Shown in pieces: positions 30,702 to 45,038 of a stretch of 64,000 nt of DNA. A program made the translations under genes and the position numbers. The notes under the pieces were generated by a model that saw only the letters and a program-made list of their open reading frames with translations, did no database searches and was not told the DNA's origin. Source of the stretch: Wenzhouxiangella sp. (GTDB taxonomy: Bacteria; Pseudomonadota; Gammaproteobacteria; Xanthomonadales; Wenzhouxiangellaceae). The stretch is from contig REEW01000050.1 in assembly GCA_007694885.1 (NCBI GenBank), forward strand, positions 62,001-126,000, read 5' to 3'. Positions within the stretch are counted from its first letter, which is position 1; each line of letters opens with the position of its first letter.

Positions 30702-31600
30702 CAACTCAAGCCCTGACTCAAATCCGCGTTAGCCATCTGCTCGCAGTCTGCAAGCTTCGGGTTGTCAGCCTGATCGTGTTTACCGCCATTGTCGGGATGG
30801 CGCTGGCCACACCGGGCATTGTTCCGCTCGATATCCTGTTCTGGGGAAGCCTGGGAATCGGCATGGCGGCCTCTGGTGCCGCCGCCGTCAATCATCTGCT
30901 CGACGCCCGAACCGACGGTTTGATGCTGCGCACCCGAAACCGCCCGCTGCCGCAGGGGCAGCTCAATGAAGGTCAGGTGCTCGCCTTCGCCATGCTGCTG
31001 GCCGGAACCTCGATGCTGATCCTGACGTATTTCGTCAACCCGCTGACCGCGGTCCTGACCTTTTTCAGCCTGATCGGCTACGCCGTGATCTACACGGTGT
31101 TCCTGAAACGCGCGACGCCGCAGAACATCGTCATCGGCGGAGCCGCCGGTGCCGCGCCGCCGTTGCTCGGCTGGGTCGCCGTGACCGGCGAAGTCCATGC
31201 CTTCGCCCTGGTTCTCTTTCTGATCATTTTCGTCTGGACACCGCCGCATTTCTGGGCGCTCGCGATTTATCGGCGGCACGACTACGCGGCAGCCGATGTG
31301 CCCATGTTGCCGGTCACCCACGGCCCCCGCTACACCCGTTGGCAAATCCTGTTCTACAGCATCATTCTTTTCCTGGTTTGCCTCCTGCCCTGGTTGATCG
31401 GCATGAGTGGCCTGGTCTATCTGGCCGGCTCCACGGTCCTGAATCTCGGTTTTCTGGGCTATGCCGTGGCCCTGCTGCGATCGGACAACGAGACCTTGCC
31501 GATGCGCATGTTCAATTATTCGATCATCCACCTGATGATGCTGTTTGTGTTCCTGCTGCTGGATCACTACCTGCCCGCATCCCTAACCCTGATGTCCTGA
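30698..31600 (+). CDS. ctaB: protoheme IX farnesyltransferase
   Basis: [59 protein letters not shown] overlap with ctaA. Confidence 0.97.
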   Translation: MTTQALTQIRVSHLLAVCKLRVVSLIVFTAIVGMALATPGIVPLDILFWGSLGIGMAASGAAAVNHLLDARTDGLMLRTRNRPLPQGQLNEGQVLAFAMLLAGTSMLILTYFVNPLTAVLTFFSLIGYAVIYTVFLKRATPQNIVIGGAAGAAPPLLGWVAVTGEVHAFALVLFLIIFVWTPPHFWALAIYRRHDYAAADVPMLPVTHGPRYTRWQILFYSIILFLVCLLPWLIGMSGLVYLAGSTVLNLGFLGYAVALLRSDNETLPMRMFNYSIIHLMMLFVFLLLDHYLPASLTLMS

Positions 31601-31604
31601 GCTC

Positions 31605-34514
<2,910 letters not shown>

Positions 34515-34521
34515 CGCAGCA

Positions 34522-34546
34522 AATGCCCCGCGCGCTGCGGGGCATT
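34522..34546. terminator. candidate hairpin between convergent gcvP and S41 protease (no strong T-tract)
   Basis: AATGCCCCGC-GCGCT-GCGGGGCATT perfect 10-bp stem. Confidence 0.5.
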
Positions 34547-34568
34547 GCTCCGGCGAGCCGCCGCCGAT

Positions 34569-37500
34569 CTAGTCGAGTTTGACCGGATCGGCAGGCCGAT
34601 CCGGGAAGCGCGGTGGGTCGGCCTCGATCTTGTTCTTGACTTCTTCGATGGCTCGTTCCAGCTGCGGGTCGCGACCGGCAAGTACGCTGGCCGGGTCATT
34701 GGCGACCTCGATGTCGGGCACCACGCCCTCGCCTTCGATGACATAGTTGCCGTCGACATCGGCAAAGCCGAACTCCGGCACGTTGACGCCACCGCCGTCG
34801 ATCAGCGGGCCGTGGCTGGTGATGCCGACCACGCCACCCCAGGAGGTCTTGCCGATCAGTGGACCGAGGCCGGCGTTGCGGAACTGCCACGGGAAAATAT
34901 CGCCGTCGGATGCGGAGTTTTCGTCCAGTAGCGCGGCCAGGTGACCGTTGAAAGCCTGGTTGGGATAGGTGGAGGTGTAGGGCATGGTGCGCGAGTAGCC
35001 CAGCGCCAGCGGCCGGCGCGACAGACGCTCGATCAGCATCTGCGAGACGTTGCCGCCGCCGTTGGAGCGCACGTCGATGACCAGGCCGTCCAGGTGCCGC
35101 TGACCGTAGAACCACTTGATGAATTCACGTATGCCGTTGGCTCCCATGTCGGGAATGTGCAGGTAGCCGACCCGGCCGTCGCTGGCCTCGCTGACCCGGC
35201 GCCGATTGTCCAGCACCCAGGCCAGGTAATGCAGCGGCGTTTCATCCGAGATCGGATCGACCCGGACGGTGCGCGGGTCGCTGCCGTCGGCGTTGGCGCT
35301 GACGGTCAGTTCCACCGGCTGCCCGGCCGGCAGGTGCAGACGCCGATAGATGTTGTCCCCGGCGCGCAGTTCACGGCCGTTGACGGCAATGAGGTAATCG
35401 CCTTCGCGCACATCAACCCCGACTTCGGTCAGCGGCGAGCGGTAGCGCGGCTCGTCGTTCTGCCCTTCCAGAATGCGGGCGATGCGATAGCGCTCGTCAT
35501 CGATCTCGAAGCGCGCGCCCAGCAGGGACACGTTCGGTCGCTCCGGCAAGCCCTCGTCGCCGCCGCTGACGTAGGCGTGGCTGACGTTGAGCTCGGCGAT
35601 CATTTCACCCATCAGGTAATTGAGGTCTGAACGGTGGGCCACGTGCTCCAGCCACGGACGGTAGTCCTCGCGCAGCGCCTCCCAGTCGTAGCCGTGCATG
35701 TTCTCGACGTAGAAATGGTCGCGGAACCGCCGCCAGACCTCATCGAATGCGGTCGCCCATTCGGCCACCGGGTCGACGGTGGCCTGCAGCCCGGAAGTCG
35801 ATACGTCGGTCGGATCACTGCCCTCGCGGGCGATGTCAAAGACTTGCCACTGGCTGCCGCGCCGGGCCAGCAGACGTTTGCCGTCGGCGCTGACGTCGCT
35901 GAGCTGAATCCCGGAAGGGAAGTCAACCACCTCCTTGTCTTCAAACTTGAACAAACGCAGGCGCGGCGGACGCTCCGCTCCGCGACCGTAATAGAAGGCA
36001 TCGGTTTCGACAAACAGCAGACCGCCTTCGACCACGCCCAGGCCGCCGATGTTGGCGTTGTCCACCGGAACCCGGATCACGCGCTGGCTGAGTCCTTCGA
36101 AATCGATCGCCGTGCGCCGATCATCGGCCGCGTCCTCGTTGGCATCGTTTTCCTCGGCATTGTCGTCGGCAAGCAGGCCCTTCTCTTCGGCGTCTTCCGG
36201 TGCGAACGGATTGGCCGCCGAGCGGGTCAGTCCGAACGCAAAGATGCCGGTCATGCGATTGGTCGCATAATTCCATTCGCGTCGGGCAATCTGGGGCGCG
36301 AATGCACGGTCGCCGAGAAAGAACAGATGCTCGCCGTCGGCCGAAAAGCGCGGCATGTATTCCGAAAACAGGCCTTCGCTGATCTGTCGTTTTTCATCAT
36401 CGGCGACGCTGTACAGGTACAGTGCGCGCAAGCCGCTTTCCTGGACCTGGCTGAAAGCCAGGTAGTCGCCGGCCGGAGACCAGGCGTAGTCGCGATTGCG
36501 CCAGCCCGGATCACGTCCGGCCTCGCGCATTTCACCATCGCCGTCGGCAGGCACAACCAGAATGCGGCCGTCCTTGTCGGACAGGGCGATGTGCTCGCCG
36601 TCGGGCGCGAAAACCGGCCGATAAAAGCGGGTCTGGTTGCCTGAGGTCAACTGGCGCGGCGCCTCCCTGCCGTCGGCCGGCGCGATGTAGAGCTCTTCCT
36701 CGCCGGAAATATCGGAAATGAAGGCGATGCGGCCGCCGTCGGGCGCCCACGCCGCTTCACGATCATGGGCCGTCGAGCGGTCGGTCAGGTCGCGCGCGAT
36801 GCCGTCGCCTACCGGCGCGTTGAACAGATTGCCGCGGGCTTCGAACAGCACGCGCTGGCCGGTCGGGCTGAGGCGCGCCGCGTTGATCCGGTCGGCGACG
36901 TTGACGGTGCGCACCCTTCGGTTGATGCCGTCATCGGGGACACGGATGGAAATCGGGCTGTCGTCACCGCTGCGGGTATCGAATATGCGCAACTCGCCGT
37001 TGAATTCGTAGACGATGCGGCCGTCGTTGCCGGCGCTGGCCCAGCGCACGTCCCAGTCGTCGTGGAACGTCAGCTGCTCGACGTCCAGGCTTTCCGGGTC
37101 GACCCGGTACAGGTTGAGCTTGCCGTCGCGATCGGACACGAAGTAGCCCATGCCGTCGATCCACATCGGGTCGCGGTCGGTGCGCGGGTGATCGGTCAGC
37201 TGGCGGGCGTCGCCGGCTTCGAGGTCGAACAGCCACAGGCTCTGGGCCCAGCCACCCTGGTAACGCTTCCAGGTCCGGAAATCGCGAAACAACGGAGAAT
37301 AGAACAGCTTGCCGCCGTCTTCGGTAAAGGTTCCGGCACCGGAAACGGGCATCGGCAACGCCTCGGGCAGCCCGCCTTCTGCAGCCACCGTGAACAGGGT
37401 CGCGGTGCTCGAACCCCAGGCCTCGCGTTGCGAGCGAAACAGCACGCGCTCGCCGTCCGGCGTCCAGCCGTAGACCTGGTTGTCGTAACCCCAGCGGGCC

Positions 37501-37847
37501 GGTAGCGGGCCGGTGGCCGGATACCAGGTCAGCTGACGCGGCTCGCCGCCGGCGGCCGGGATGACAAAGACCTGTTCGTCGCCGCCGTACTGCCCGGTAA
37601 AGGCAATTTGAGCGCCGTCCGGGGAGAATTTCGGAAACAACTCCTTGCCGGGATGGCTGGTCAGGCGCCAGGCCGTCCCGCCGCTGTCCGGCGCCATCCA
37701 CAGATCGCCGCCGTAGCTGAACACCACGCGCTCGTCGTGCAGGTCCGGGAAGCGCAGCAGCTTGGTCTCGGCCACGGCCTGGGTAGAAAAAAGCGCCAAC
37801 AGCACGAGCGCGGCCAGCGCGCGAAAGCGAAAACTCTTCATTTCCAT
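34569..37847 (-). CDS. tricorn-like S41 peptidase with PD40/beta-propeller repeats, secreted
   Basis: Signal peptide; WD40-like PD40 blades ([37 protein letters not shown]); S41 part [48 protein letters not shown]. Confidence 0.92.
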   Translation of the reverse strand: MEMKSFRFRALAALVLLALFSTQAVAETKLLRFPDLHDERVVFSYGGDLWMAPDSGGTAWRLTSHPGKELFPKFSPDGAQIAFTGQYGGDEQVFVIPAAGGEPRQLTWYPATGPLPARWGYDNQVYGWTPDGERVLFRSQREAWGSSTATLFTVAAEGGLPEALPMPVSGAGTFTEDGGKLFYSPLFRDFRTWKRYQGGWAQSLWLFDLEAGDARQLTDHPRTDRDPMWIDGMGYFVSDRDGKLNLYRVDPESLDVEQLTFHDDWDVRWASAGNDGRIVYEFNGELRIFDTRSGDDSPISIRVPDDGINRRVRTVNVADRINAARLSPTGQRVLFEARGNLFNAPVGDGIARDLTDRSTAHDREAAWAPDGGRIAFISDISGEEELYIAPADGREAPRQLTSGNQTRFYRPVFAPDGEHIALSDKDGRILVVPADGDGEMREAGRDPGWRNRDYAWSPAGDYLAFSQVQESGLRALYLYSVADDEKRQISEGLFSEYMPRFSADGEHLFFLGDRAFAPQIARREWNYATNRMTGIFAFGLTRSAANPFAPEDAEEKGLLADDNAEENDANEDAADDRRTAIDFEGLSQRVIRVPVDNANIGGLGVVEGGLLFVETDAFYYGRGAERPPRLRLFKFEDKEVVDFPSGIQLSDVSADGKRLLARRGSQWQVFDIAREGSDPTDVSTSGLQATVDPVAEWATAFDEVWRRFRDHFYVENMHGYDWEALREDYRPWLEHVAHRSDLNYLMGEMIAELNVSHAYVSGGDEGLPERPNVSLLGARFEIDDERYRIARILEGQNDEPRYRSPLTEVGVDVREGDYLIAVNGRELRAGDNIYRRLHLPAGQPVELTVSANADGSDPRTVRVDPISDETPLHYLAWVLDNRRRVSEASDGRVGYLHIPDMGANGIREFIKWFYGQRHLDGLVIDVRSNGGGNVSQMLIERLSRRPLALGYSRTMPYTSTYPNQAFNGHLAALLDENSASDGDIFPWQFRNAGLGPLIGKTSWGGVVGITSHGPLIDGGGVNVPEFGFADVDGNYVIEGEGVVPDIEVANDPASVLAGRDPQLERAIEEVKNKIEADPPRFPDRPADPVKLD

Positions 37848-37867
37848 TCCTTTCTGATTGCTTGGGT

Positions 37868-40435
37868 TCAGTTCTCGGGCTCGACGAAATCTTCGCCTTC
37901 TTCGTCCTCGGAGGCGGCAACCCGGGCCATTCCGATCAGTTCCTCACCTTCGGCCAGGCGGATCAGCGTCACGCCCTGGGTGTTGCGTCCCAGTCGTGAA
38001 ATCTCGCCGGCCGAAGTCCGGACCAGGGTGCCGGCATTGGATGTCAGCATCACGTCGTCGTCTTCGCGCACCGCCAGTGCGGCCACCACATCCCCGTTGC
38101 GTTCGGAGACCTGGATGCCGATTACCCCCTGGCCGCCGCGCTTGTAGACCGGAAATTCGTCCAGGCTGGTGCGCTTGCCGAAGCCGTTGGCCGTTGCCAG
38201 CAAGACGTCGTCGGGTTCATCGCCGGTGATCAGCATCGACACCACCTGCTGCCCTTTCCTGAGACGGATGCCGTTGACGCCACGGGTCTGGCGACCCATG
38301 GGGCGGGCGTCGGTTTCGTGAAAGCGCATGGTCTTGCCGGCCGACGAAAACAACAGCACATCGCGGCTGCCGTCGGTAAAGGCCACGTTGACCAGCTCGT
38401 CGCCGTCTTCGAGCAGCACCGCCCAGATGCCGTTGGAGCGGATATTGGCGAAATCCGACAGCGGCGTCTTCTTGACCCGGCCCTTGCGCGTGGCGAAGAA
38501 CACGAACCAGTCGTCGGGGAATTCGCGCGTCGGCAGCACGGCGTTGATGCGCTCGCCATCGTCCAGAGGAAGCAGGTTGACCATCGGCCGGCCGCGGCTG
38601 TTGTGACCGGCCTGCGGCAGCTCGTAAACCTTGGTCTTGTAGACCTTGCCGGCGCTGGTAAAGACCAGCAGCGTGTCATGGGTGTTGGTCACCCAGAAAC
38701 GTTCGACGAAGTCCTCGTCCTTGGTGCGCGTGGCCGTGCGCCCGCGCCCGCCGCGCTTTTGCGCCCGGTAGCGATCCAGCGGCTGATACTTGGCATAGCC
38801 GGCATGGGACAGGGTCACGACCACGTCTTCCGGCGTGATCAGGTCTTCCATGGTCAGGTTCAGGTGATCCCGGACGATCTCGGAACGGCGCTCGTCGGCG
38901 TAGCGTTCTTTCAGGTCGGTCAGCTCGTCACGAATGACCTGCATCAGCGCGTCCGGCTCGGACAGTATGCGCATCAGCTCGGTGATCTGACCGAGAATTT
39001 CCTTGTACTCGTCGGAAAGCTTTTCCTGTTCCAGCCCGGTCAGCTTCTGCAGCCTGAGGTCCAGAATCGCCTGAGCCTGGGCCGGCGAGAGCTGGTAGCC
39101 GTCCTCGCTGAGCCCGTATTCCGGCAGCAGCTCCTCGGGCCGCGAGAGTTCGGCCCCGGCCTGGCCGAGCAGCGCCCGTACCAGGCCGGCATCCCATTGC
39201 CGCACCTGGAGTTTCTCGCGTGCTTCGGCCGGGCTGGGCGAGGTCTTGATCAGCTGGATGACTTCGTCCAGATTGGCCAGGGCGACAGTCAGTCCTTCCA
39301 GGATGTGGGCACGCTCACGCGCCTTGCGCAACTCGAACAGGCTGCGCCGGGTCACCACCTCGCGCCGATGGGCCAGGAAATAGGTCAGCATGTCGCGGAT
39401 ATTGAGCAGTCGCGGCTGATTGTTGACCAGGGCGACCATGTTGATCCCGAACACGGTCTGCAGCTGGGTCTGCTGGTACAGGTTGTTCAACAAGACCTCG
39501 GGCACCTCGCCGCGCTTGAGCTCGATGACCATGCGCATGCCGTCCTTGTCGGACTCGTCGCGCAACTCCGAGATGCCCTCGAGCTTCTTGGTCTTGACCA
39601 GTTCGGCGATTTTTTCCAGCAGACGCGCCTTGTTGACCTGATAGGGCAACTCGGTCACGACGATGCGGTTGCGGCCGTTGTCCTCGGTTTCGACGTGCGA
39701 GCGCGCGCGCAGGTAAATCCGTCCCCGCCCGGTGCGGTAGGCCTCGTCGATGCCGTCGGCGCCGTTGATGATGGCCGCGGTCGGAAAATCGGGACCCGGC
39801 ATGTAGCCCATGATGCCGTCAATCGACAGGTCCGGGTCCTCGACCAGGGCCAGCAAGGCGCTGATGACCTCGCCGAGGTTGTGCGGCGGGATATTGGTGG
39901 CCATGCCGACGGCGATACCGGATGATCCGTTGACCAGCAGGTTGGGCACCCGCGTCGGCAACACCGAGGGCTCCTGCTCGGATTCGTCGTAGTTGGGCGT
40001 GAAGTTGACCGTCTGCTTGTCGATGTCGGCGAGCATTTCGTGCGCCAGCCGGGACATGCGTACCTCGGTGTAGCGCATCGCCGCCGGCGAGTCACCGTCG
40101 ACCGAACCGAAGTTGCCCTGACCGTCGACGAGCATGTAGCGCAGGGAAAACGGCTGGGCCATGCGCACGATGGTGTCGTAGACGGCCGTGTCGCCGTGCG
40201 GATGGTATTTACCGATCACGTCACCGACGACGCGGGCGGATTTCTTGTAGGGCTTGTTGTAGTCGTTACCCAGAACCTGCATGGCGAACAGCACCCGCCG
40301 ATGGACCGGCTTCAGGCCATCGCGAACATCCGGCAGGGCCCGCCCGACGATCACGCTCATGGCGTAATCGAGGTAGGACTGTCGCATCTCGTCTTCCAGG
40401 TTGACCTGGAGCACTTCCCTTGCCATTTCCGCCAT
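37868..40435 (-). CDS. gyrA: DNA gyrase subunit A
   Basis: [53 protein letters not shown]. Confidence 0.99.
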   Translation of the reverse strand: MAEMAREVLQVNLEDEMRQSYLDYAMSVIVGRALPDVRDGLKPVHRRVLFAMQVLGNDYNKPYKKSARVVGDVIGKYHPHGDTAVYDTIVRMAQPFSLRYMLVDGQGNFGSVDGDSPAAMRYTEVRMSRLAHEMLADIDKQTVNFTPNYDESEQEPSVLPTRVPNLLVNGSSGIAVGMATNIPPHNLGEVISALLALVEDPDLSIDGIMGYMPGPDFPTAAIINGADGIDEAYRTGRGRIYLRARSHVETEDNGRNRIVVTELPYQVNKARLLEKIAELVKTKKLEGISELRDESDKDGMRMVIELKRGEVPEVLLNNLYQQTQLQTVFGINMVALVNNQPRLLNIRDMLTYFLAHRREVVTRRSLFELRKARERAHILEGLTVALANLDEVIQLIKTSPSPAEAREKLQVRQWDAGLVRALLGQAGAELSRPEELLPEYGLSEDGYQLSPAQAQAILDLRLQKLTGLEQEKLSDEYKEILGQITELMRILSEPDALMQVIRDELTDLKERYADERRSEIVRDHLNLTMEDLITPEDVVVTLSHAGYAKYQPLDRYRAQKRGGRGRTATRTKDEDFVERFWVTNTHDTLLVFTSAGKVYKTKVYELPQAGHNSRGRPMVNLLPLDDGERINAVLPTREFPDDWFVFFATRKGRVKKTPLSDFANIRSNGIWAVLLEDGDELVNVAFTDGSRDVLLFSSAGKTMRFHETDARPMGRQTRGVNGIRLRKGQQVVSMLITGDEPDDVLLATANGFGKRTSLDEFPVYKRGGQGVIGIQVSERNGDVVAALAVREDDDVMLTSNAGTLVRTSAGEISRLGRNTQGVTLIRLAEGEELIGMARVAASEDEEGEDFVEPEN

Positions 40436-40670
40436 TATTCTGACCCGTGATTGATTCTGTATTTAATGCGCAAAGTATTGTTATCGCTGATTTATTTAGC
40501 GCTGATTGACTTGGGCTACAGTCGCCGATCAGGCGGCTTGATCAACTCGTAATTCTACCACAGGCAGGCCCTTTACCACCCGTTTCCAGAAGGCGCGAAT
40601 GGCGCCGGCCGACGCCTCGGGCGATGGGTTCCCGCCTTCCCGAATCCAGCCGGCGCCGGTACCCGGCCGT

Positions 40671-43040
40671 TCAGTGGCCGACCGGACCCAGCCAGCGGTC
40701 CGCCCACTCCAGATAGGCCCGGATCACTTCGGAGTAGTTCGGTGGCAAGTGGCCCCACTCCAGCACCAGGTGCTCCTTGTGCTCGGGTGGGGTGGCGAGC
40801 AGCTCGAAAAAAGGCCGCTGCGAGGTATCGACCGGAAAATTGTAGTCCTGCGAGCCGTTGATCATCAGCAGGGGCAGCCGCACTCGCGGCAGGTAGTTCT
40901 GCGGCTGGATTTCCGGCGGCGCCTGGGTCCACAGGCCCAAGCCGCCCGACATGATGATAGCGGCACGAAAACGCTGATCCAATGCCAGCGGAAACGGGGC
41001 CCGGTTCGCGCCGTAACTCACGCCGTGGTAGAGCAGTCGGTCCACGTCAAGATCCGATCGTGTCTCCAGGTAATCGATGGTGCGCCGCAAGTCCTTGACC
41101 TGATTGACCAGCAATTGCCGATGCCCCATCGGTCCGGAAATGGCAGGCAGCTTGCGCTCGAAAGTACCCTGGTAGACTGGATAGACCACGGCCCGGCCGC
41201 TGCGCAGGAATGGCTCGACATGATGCAGCCCGGCATCCCGGCTGGAGTCGAGCAGCAGCGCATCACCTCCAGGAAAGTGGACCACCGTCTGATAGGGGGG
41301 CACGGCTGAGCGGGGAATGAGCACCTGCACGATGATCCGATCATTGGCATAGGGTGCGGCAAAGCTGATTCGCTCGCGCCGCCAGTCCCTGTGCGAGTCG
41401 TCGATCTCCTCGACCCGGACATCCAGCGCCACGGGATCGTAGTCGAACAGGCGAGCAAACAGGGCGAAAGTATCATCATCGACCGGCGCCGGCAGGCTCC
41501 GGTCAGGCGCGACAACCTCGGCAAGCAAGTCCTCGGCCAGGACCGCGTCCTGCAACATCAGACGAAAACCGAAGCCGGGACCCCGTTCCAGGGGACTGCG
41601 GGCCTCTACGTCAACGAAGCGATAGCCGCTTTCCTGGTAAAAGCCACCGAGGAAATGGCGTAGTCCTCCGTCGGCAGTCAGGCACCACTCGCCCACGTTG
41701 CCGCTCATGTCGTAGGTGCCGTGACTGCCGAGGCTTTCCATGGAGCCGACCGGAACCGATCCGTTACGATTGAAGTTGCTGAGCAACAAGACATCGGAAA
41801 AGTTCTGATGCTGGGGTATGCCGAGACCGGCCGCGCGGCGCCAGTGGAACACCGTAGGCAACTGGCGGCCGACAAAGTCCGCATAAGCCGCAGCTTCGAA
41901 CCAGCTGACCCCCTCGACCGGATGCTCGCCCTGGCCCGGCGGGTATGTACCCATGTGCCAGGTTGAAGGGCCCGGCAGGCCGGTCTTGTCGACGAACAGG
42001 GCCATGGTCTGTTCCGGTGACATGCCGCTTTCGGTCTCGAGCAGGTGGCGCCAGAATTCCAGCCTTCGGTAACCTCCGGCCTCGACGAACTCGCGAAACT
42101 GATCATTGGTGACCTCGAACCGATCAATCCAGAAACCGGGCAGCTCGCGCGTTTGCTGGAGGTAGGTAACAGGCCCCGGCGGCACAAAAACCATCCTGCT
42201 CGGCGTTTCATCTTCCGCCTGCAGAACGAACGTGGCTGCCAGCGGAAGAATCGCGGGCGCGGCCTCGATGGCCGAATACCCATCCAGCGTGACCCGGAAC
42301 CGCATCTGGGCCAGCGGCAGCCGGACCTCCTCCAGCGGCGTCGTTCCCAGCACGATCCACTCCGCGTTGCCTTCGCGGAGGCCGCGTACCGCCACTTCAG
42401 CACCCGGTGGATCGCTGATGATCCGGTTCGGAAGAGTGATATCCAGCCACATCTGTTCCAGGCGGGCATCCCTTGGGGCGCGTTCTCGCACCTCACGCAA
42501 AAGCCGCCAGGCCCGGGCAAGATCCTCCTCCATCAGTTCCCGGATCTCCGGGATGGCCTGCTCGGTCAGCCACCTTTGCACCGAGACCTGCTTCCACCAG
42601 AGCCCGCTGACTATCGCCAGAACCACCAGCAGCCCCAGGGTGCCGCTGAGCAGGAACCGATTGACCGGTTCGGCCGAAGAATCGGCCATTTTCGTGGCCA
42701 CGTCGTCTCTGTCATCCCGGAGTAGTGGCTCCAGTCGCTCGACCGGGCAGATGATGCGGTAGCCTCGCCGATGGAGAGTTTCGATGTAGCGTGGCGACTG
42801 GGCCTGGTCGCCCAGTGCCTGGCGCAGTTCGCTGATCGCTTGCGGCAGAACATTGGGCGACAGTGCCGTTCGTCCCCAGGCGGCATCCAGCAGCGAGTTG
42901 TGGTCCTGCATCTCCGGCGCGCGCTCCAGCAAAACCTCGAGCAGGCGACAAGTCTGCTTGCGCAAGGTCCTGTCACCGGCCGGGCCGCGCAGGATGCCCA
43001 GCCGTGGGTCTAGCTCGAAGTCACCGAATCGATAACGCAT
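40671..43040 (-). CDS. multidomain membrane protein: OmpR/CadC-type winged helix, TM helix, PEGA-like region, FGE/SUMF-like domain, alpha/beta hydrolase
   Basis: FGDFELDPRLGILRG...LPQAISELRQALGD...YIETLHRRGYRIICPV (wHTH); FLLSGTLGLLVVLAIVSGLWW (TM); SDPPGAEVAVRG (PEGA-like); GFWIDRFEVTNDQFREFVEAGGY...HPVEGVSWFEAAAYADFVGRQLPT...YDMSGNVGEWCL (SUMF); LLYHGVSYGANRAPFPLALD (GxSxG). Confidence 0.85.
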   Translation of the reverse strand: MRYRFGDFELDPRLGILRGPAGDRTLRKQTCRLLEVLLERAPEMQDHNSLLDAAWGRTALSPNVLPQAISELRQALGDQAQSPRYIETLHRRGYRIICPVERLEPLLRDDRDDVATKMADSSAEPVNRFLLSGTLGLLVVLAIVSGLWWKQVSVQRWLTEQAIPEIRELMEEDLARAWRLLREVRERAPRDARLEQMWLDITLPNRIISDPPGAEVAVRGLREGNAEWIVLGTTPLEEVRLPLAQMRFRVTLDGYSAIEAAPAILPLAATFVLQAEDETPSRMVFVPPGPVTYLQQTRELPGFWIDRFEVTNDQFREFVEAGGYRRLEFWRHLLETESGMSPEQTMALFVDKTGLPGPSTWHMGTYPPGQGEHPVEGVSWFEAAAYADFVGRQLPTVFHWRRAAGLGIPQHQNFSDVLLLSNFNRNGSVPVGSMESLGSHGTYDMSGNVGEWCLTADGGLRHFLGGFYQESGYRFVDVEARSPLERGPGFGFRLMLQDAVLAEDLLAEVVAPDRSLPAPVDDDTFALFARLFDYDPVALDVRVEEIDDSHRDWRRERISFAAPYANDRIIVQVLIPRSAVPPYQTVVHFPGGDALLLDSSRDAGLHHVEPFLRSGRAVVYPVYQGTFERKLPAISGPMGHRQLLVNQVKDLRRTIDYLETRSDLDVDRLLYHGVSYGANRAPFPLALDQRFRAAIIMSGGLGLWTQAPPEIQPQNYLPRVRLPLLMINGSQDYNFPVDTSQRPFFELLATPPEHKEHLVLEWGHLPPNYSEVIRAYLEWADRWLGPVGH

Positions 43041-43229
43041 CCCGTCTGTATACGCCAACTTTGCTCTTTCAGGCAATGCCTGTGATGCACCGCAAGTTTT
43101 CATGCAGGAGGAAACCTTGAGGATCTTTTGAGGGATTTTGCAAGTCTTTGCAGGCCCGTATCCGCAATCTGGGGTTCGAGCAGCACTGCAATCGCTGCAT
43201 CATCCCCAACCTTCCTGCGAGGAACCGAC

Positions 43230-43856
43230 ATGAACCAAATGACATCCACACTGCGGCTGTGCACCCTGAGCGCAGCCGTGATGGCAGCCTTCGCCCTGGG
43301 CGTCGACGATGCCCAGGCCCACCGTGACCACGGCGGCCCTCTCCACCAGGACCAGTCTTGCGAAACCTGGCTGGACGGGCGGCCGGAACGCAACGTCCCG
43401 CCGCGCTGCCGCGCCCTGGCCAGCCAGCTCAACCAGGTGCGCCGTGCGACCAGCGCTTTTTTCAGCTTCGACGTAGCGGTTGCGGCCGGCTGGGATGCAT
43501 TCATCAGCCCGTGCGTGGAAAGCCCGATGGGCGGGATGGGATACCACCTGGCCAACATCGAGCAACTGGGCAATGGCATCGTGTCGCTGCTGCGACCGGA
43601 GGTCCTGCTGTATGCGCCGACCGAAGACGGCTCGATGGAGTTTCTCGGCGTGGAGTACATCGTCCCGGCCCCGCTGTGGGCGTCCAGTGAGCCGCCGGAA
43701 ATCATGGGTCAGTCCTTTCACTTCAACCCGGGGCAGAACATCTGGGCCCTGCATGTCTGGATCGGCAAGCCCAACCCTGCGGGTGTTTTTGCAGACTGGA
43801 ACCCCGAGGTCAGCTGCGAGTTCGCACCTCCTCCGGCCCCGCCGAGCGCTGACTGA
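43230..43856 (+). CDS. secreted protein of unknown function
   Basis: Signal peptide-like N-terminus ending AQA, then HRDHGG; conserved-looking GMGYHLANIEQL...LRPEVLLYAPTEDGSMEFLGVEYIVP...ALHVWIGKPNPAGVFADWNPEVSC; divergent from the wHTH fusion. Confidence 0.75.
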   Translation: MNQMTSTLRLCTLSAAVMAAFALGVDDAQAHRDHGGPLHQDQSCETWLDGRPERNVPPRCRALASQLNQVRRATSAFFSFDVAVAAGWDAFISPCVESPMGGMGYHLANIEQLGNGIVSLLRPEVLLYAPTEDGSMEFLGVEYIVPAPLWASSEPPEIMGQSFHFNPGQNIWALHVWIGKPNPAGVFADWNPEVSCEFAPPPAPPSAD

Positions 43857-43878
43857 ACACCTCACCCATCGGGCTTTT

Positions 43879-43905
43879 CGGCCGGGCATCGCCCGGCCGT
43901 TTTTT
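43879..43905 (+). terminator. Rho-independent terminator
   Basis: CGGCCGGGC-ATC-GCCCGGCCG stem-loop followed by TTTTTT. Confidence 0.9.
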
Positions 43906-43907
43906 GT

Positions 43908-44933
43908 TCAAAATTGGCTGAAATCGTACGGCGGGCGAAACACTCCGCGCTCGGTGACGATACAGTCGACCAGCTCGGCCGGAGTCAGGTCGAACACCGG
44001 ATTCCAGGCCGCGAAACCCGGCGGCTGAGCTTCCAGGCCTGCCGCTCGCCAGATCTCCGCCGAATCGCGCTGTTCGATGGCAATACCCTGCCCGCTGGCC
44101 ATGGCCGGATCCAGGGTCGAGGACGGCGCGGCCACCATCATCTGCACGCCGTGGTAGCGGGCGAGCACGGCCAGGGCATAGGTGCCGATCTTGTTGGCCA
44201 CGTCACCATTGGCGGCAATCCGGTCAGCCCCGGTGATCACCCACTGGACCGCGCCGCTGGCCATCAGCGCGGCCGCAGCCCCTTCCACGATCACCTGGAA
44301 ATCCACCCCGGCCCGGGCCAGTTCCCAGGCCGTCAGGCGCGAGCCCTGCAGCCAGGGCCGGGTCTCGTCGGCGTAAACCCGCTCAACGCGCCCGGCGCGC
44401 ACGCCCTCGATCACGATCCCGAGTGCGGTGCCGATACCGCCGGTGGCCAGGGATCCGGTGTTGCAGTGGGTCAGCACCCCGCTGCCGGGCTCGATCCATT
44501 CGCTTCCGGCCCGGGCCATGGCGAGGTTGGCGGCAATGTCGGCGCGGTGAATGGCCAGCGCCTCCGCGGCCAATCGTTCCGGTTCAAGGCAGCCGGACTC
44601 GGAAACCACGGCCCGCATCCGCTCCACTGCCCAGACCAGGTTGACCGCGGTCGGTCTAGCCTGGGCCAGGCGCTGCATGTCGCGCTGCCAGCCGGCCAGG
44701 TCGTTGCCGCGGCTGCGGGCGGCAATCACCGCGCCGTAGGCCGCGGCCACGCCGATGGCCGGCGCGCCGCGCACGACCAGATCGGCAATGGCGGTGATGA
44801 CCCCGTCGATATCGGTGAGCCGGAGCCAGCGCTCCTCGGCCGGCAGGAGACGCTGGTCGATCAGGCCCAGCGCCGTTCCGTCAAAGCGCAGCGCCTGGAA
44901 GCCGTCGCGTATTTCTTCGAAGCTGGTATGCAT
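43908..44933 (-). CDS. mtnA: S-methyl-5-thioribose-1-phosphate isomerase
   Basis: [80 protein letters not shown]. Confidence 0.97.
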   Translation of the reverse strand: MHTSFEEIRDGFQALRFDGTALGLIDQRLLPAEERWLRLTDIDGVITAIADLVVRGAPAIGVAAAYGAVIAARSRGNDLAGWQRDMQRLAQARPTAVNLVWAVERMRAVVSESGCLEPERLAAEALAIHRADIAANLAMARAGSEWIEPGSGVLTHCNTGSLATGGIGTALGIVIEGVRAGRVERVYADETRPWLQGSRLTAWELARAGVDFQVIVEGAAAALMASGAVQWVITGADRIAANGDVANKIGTYALAVLARYHGVQMMVAAPSSTLDPAMASGQGIAIEQRDSAEIWRAAGLEAQPPGFAAWNPVFDLTPAELVDCIVTERGVFRPPYDFSQF

Positions 44934-45038
44934 GGCACCATTCTATGAGACTCGGCGCCGGCTGCGGGCGCGACAGCAAGCAGACCGCAAAACCCGTATC
45001 ATTAGCGCCCCTACCCCGAACCAAAGTGGACCGGAACC

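Noticed and set aside
38318-39925. 535-aa plus-strand ORF opposite gyrA
   Set aside because: Antisense shadow of gyrA
40560-40670. GC-rich palindromic stretch after the fusion gene as a terminator
   Set aside because: Several short imperfect palindromes, none with a clear stem plus T-tract
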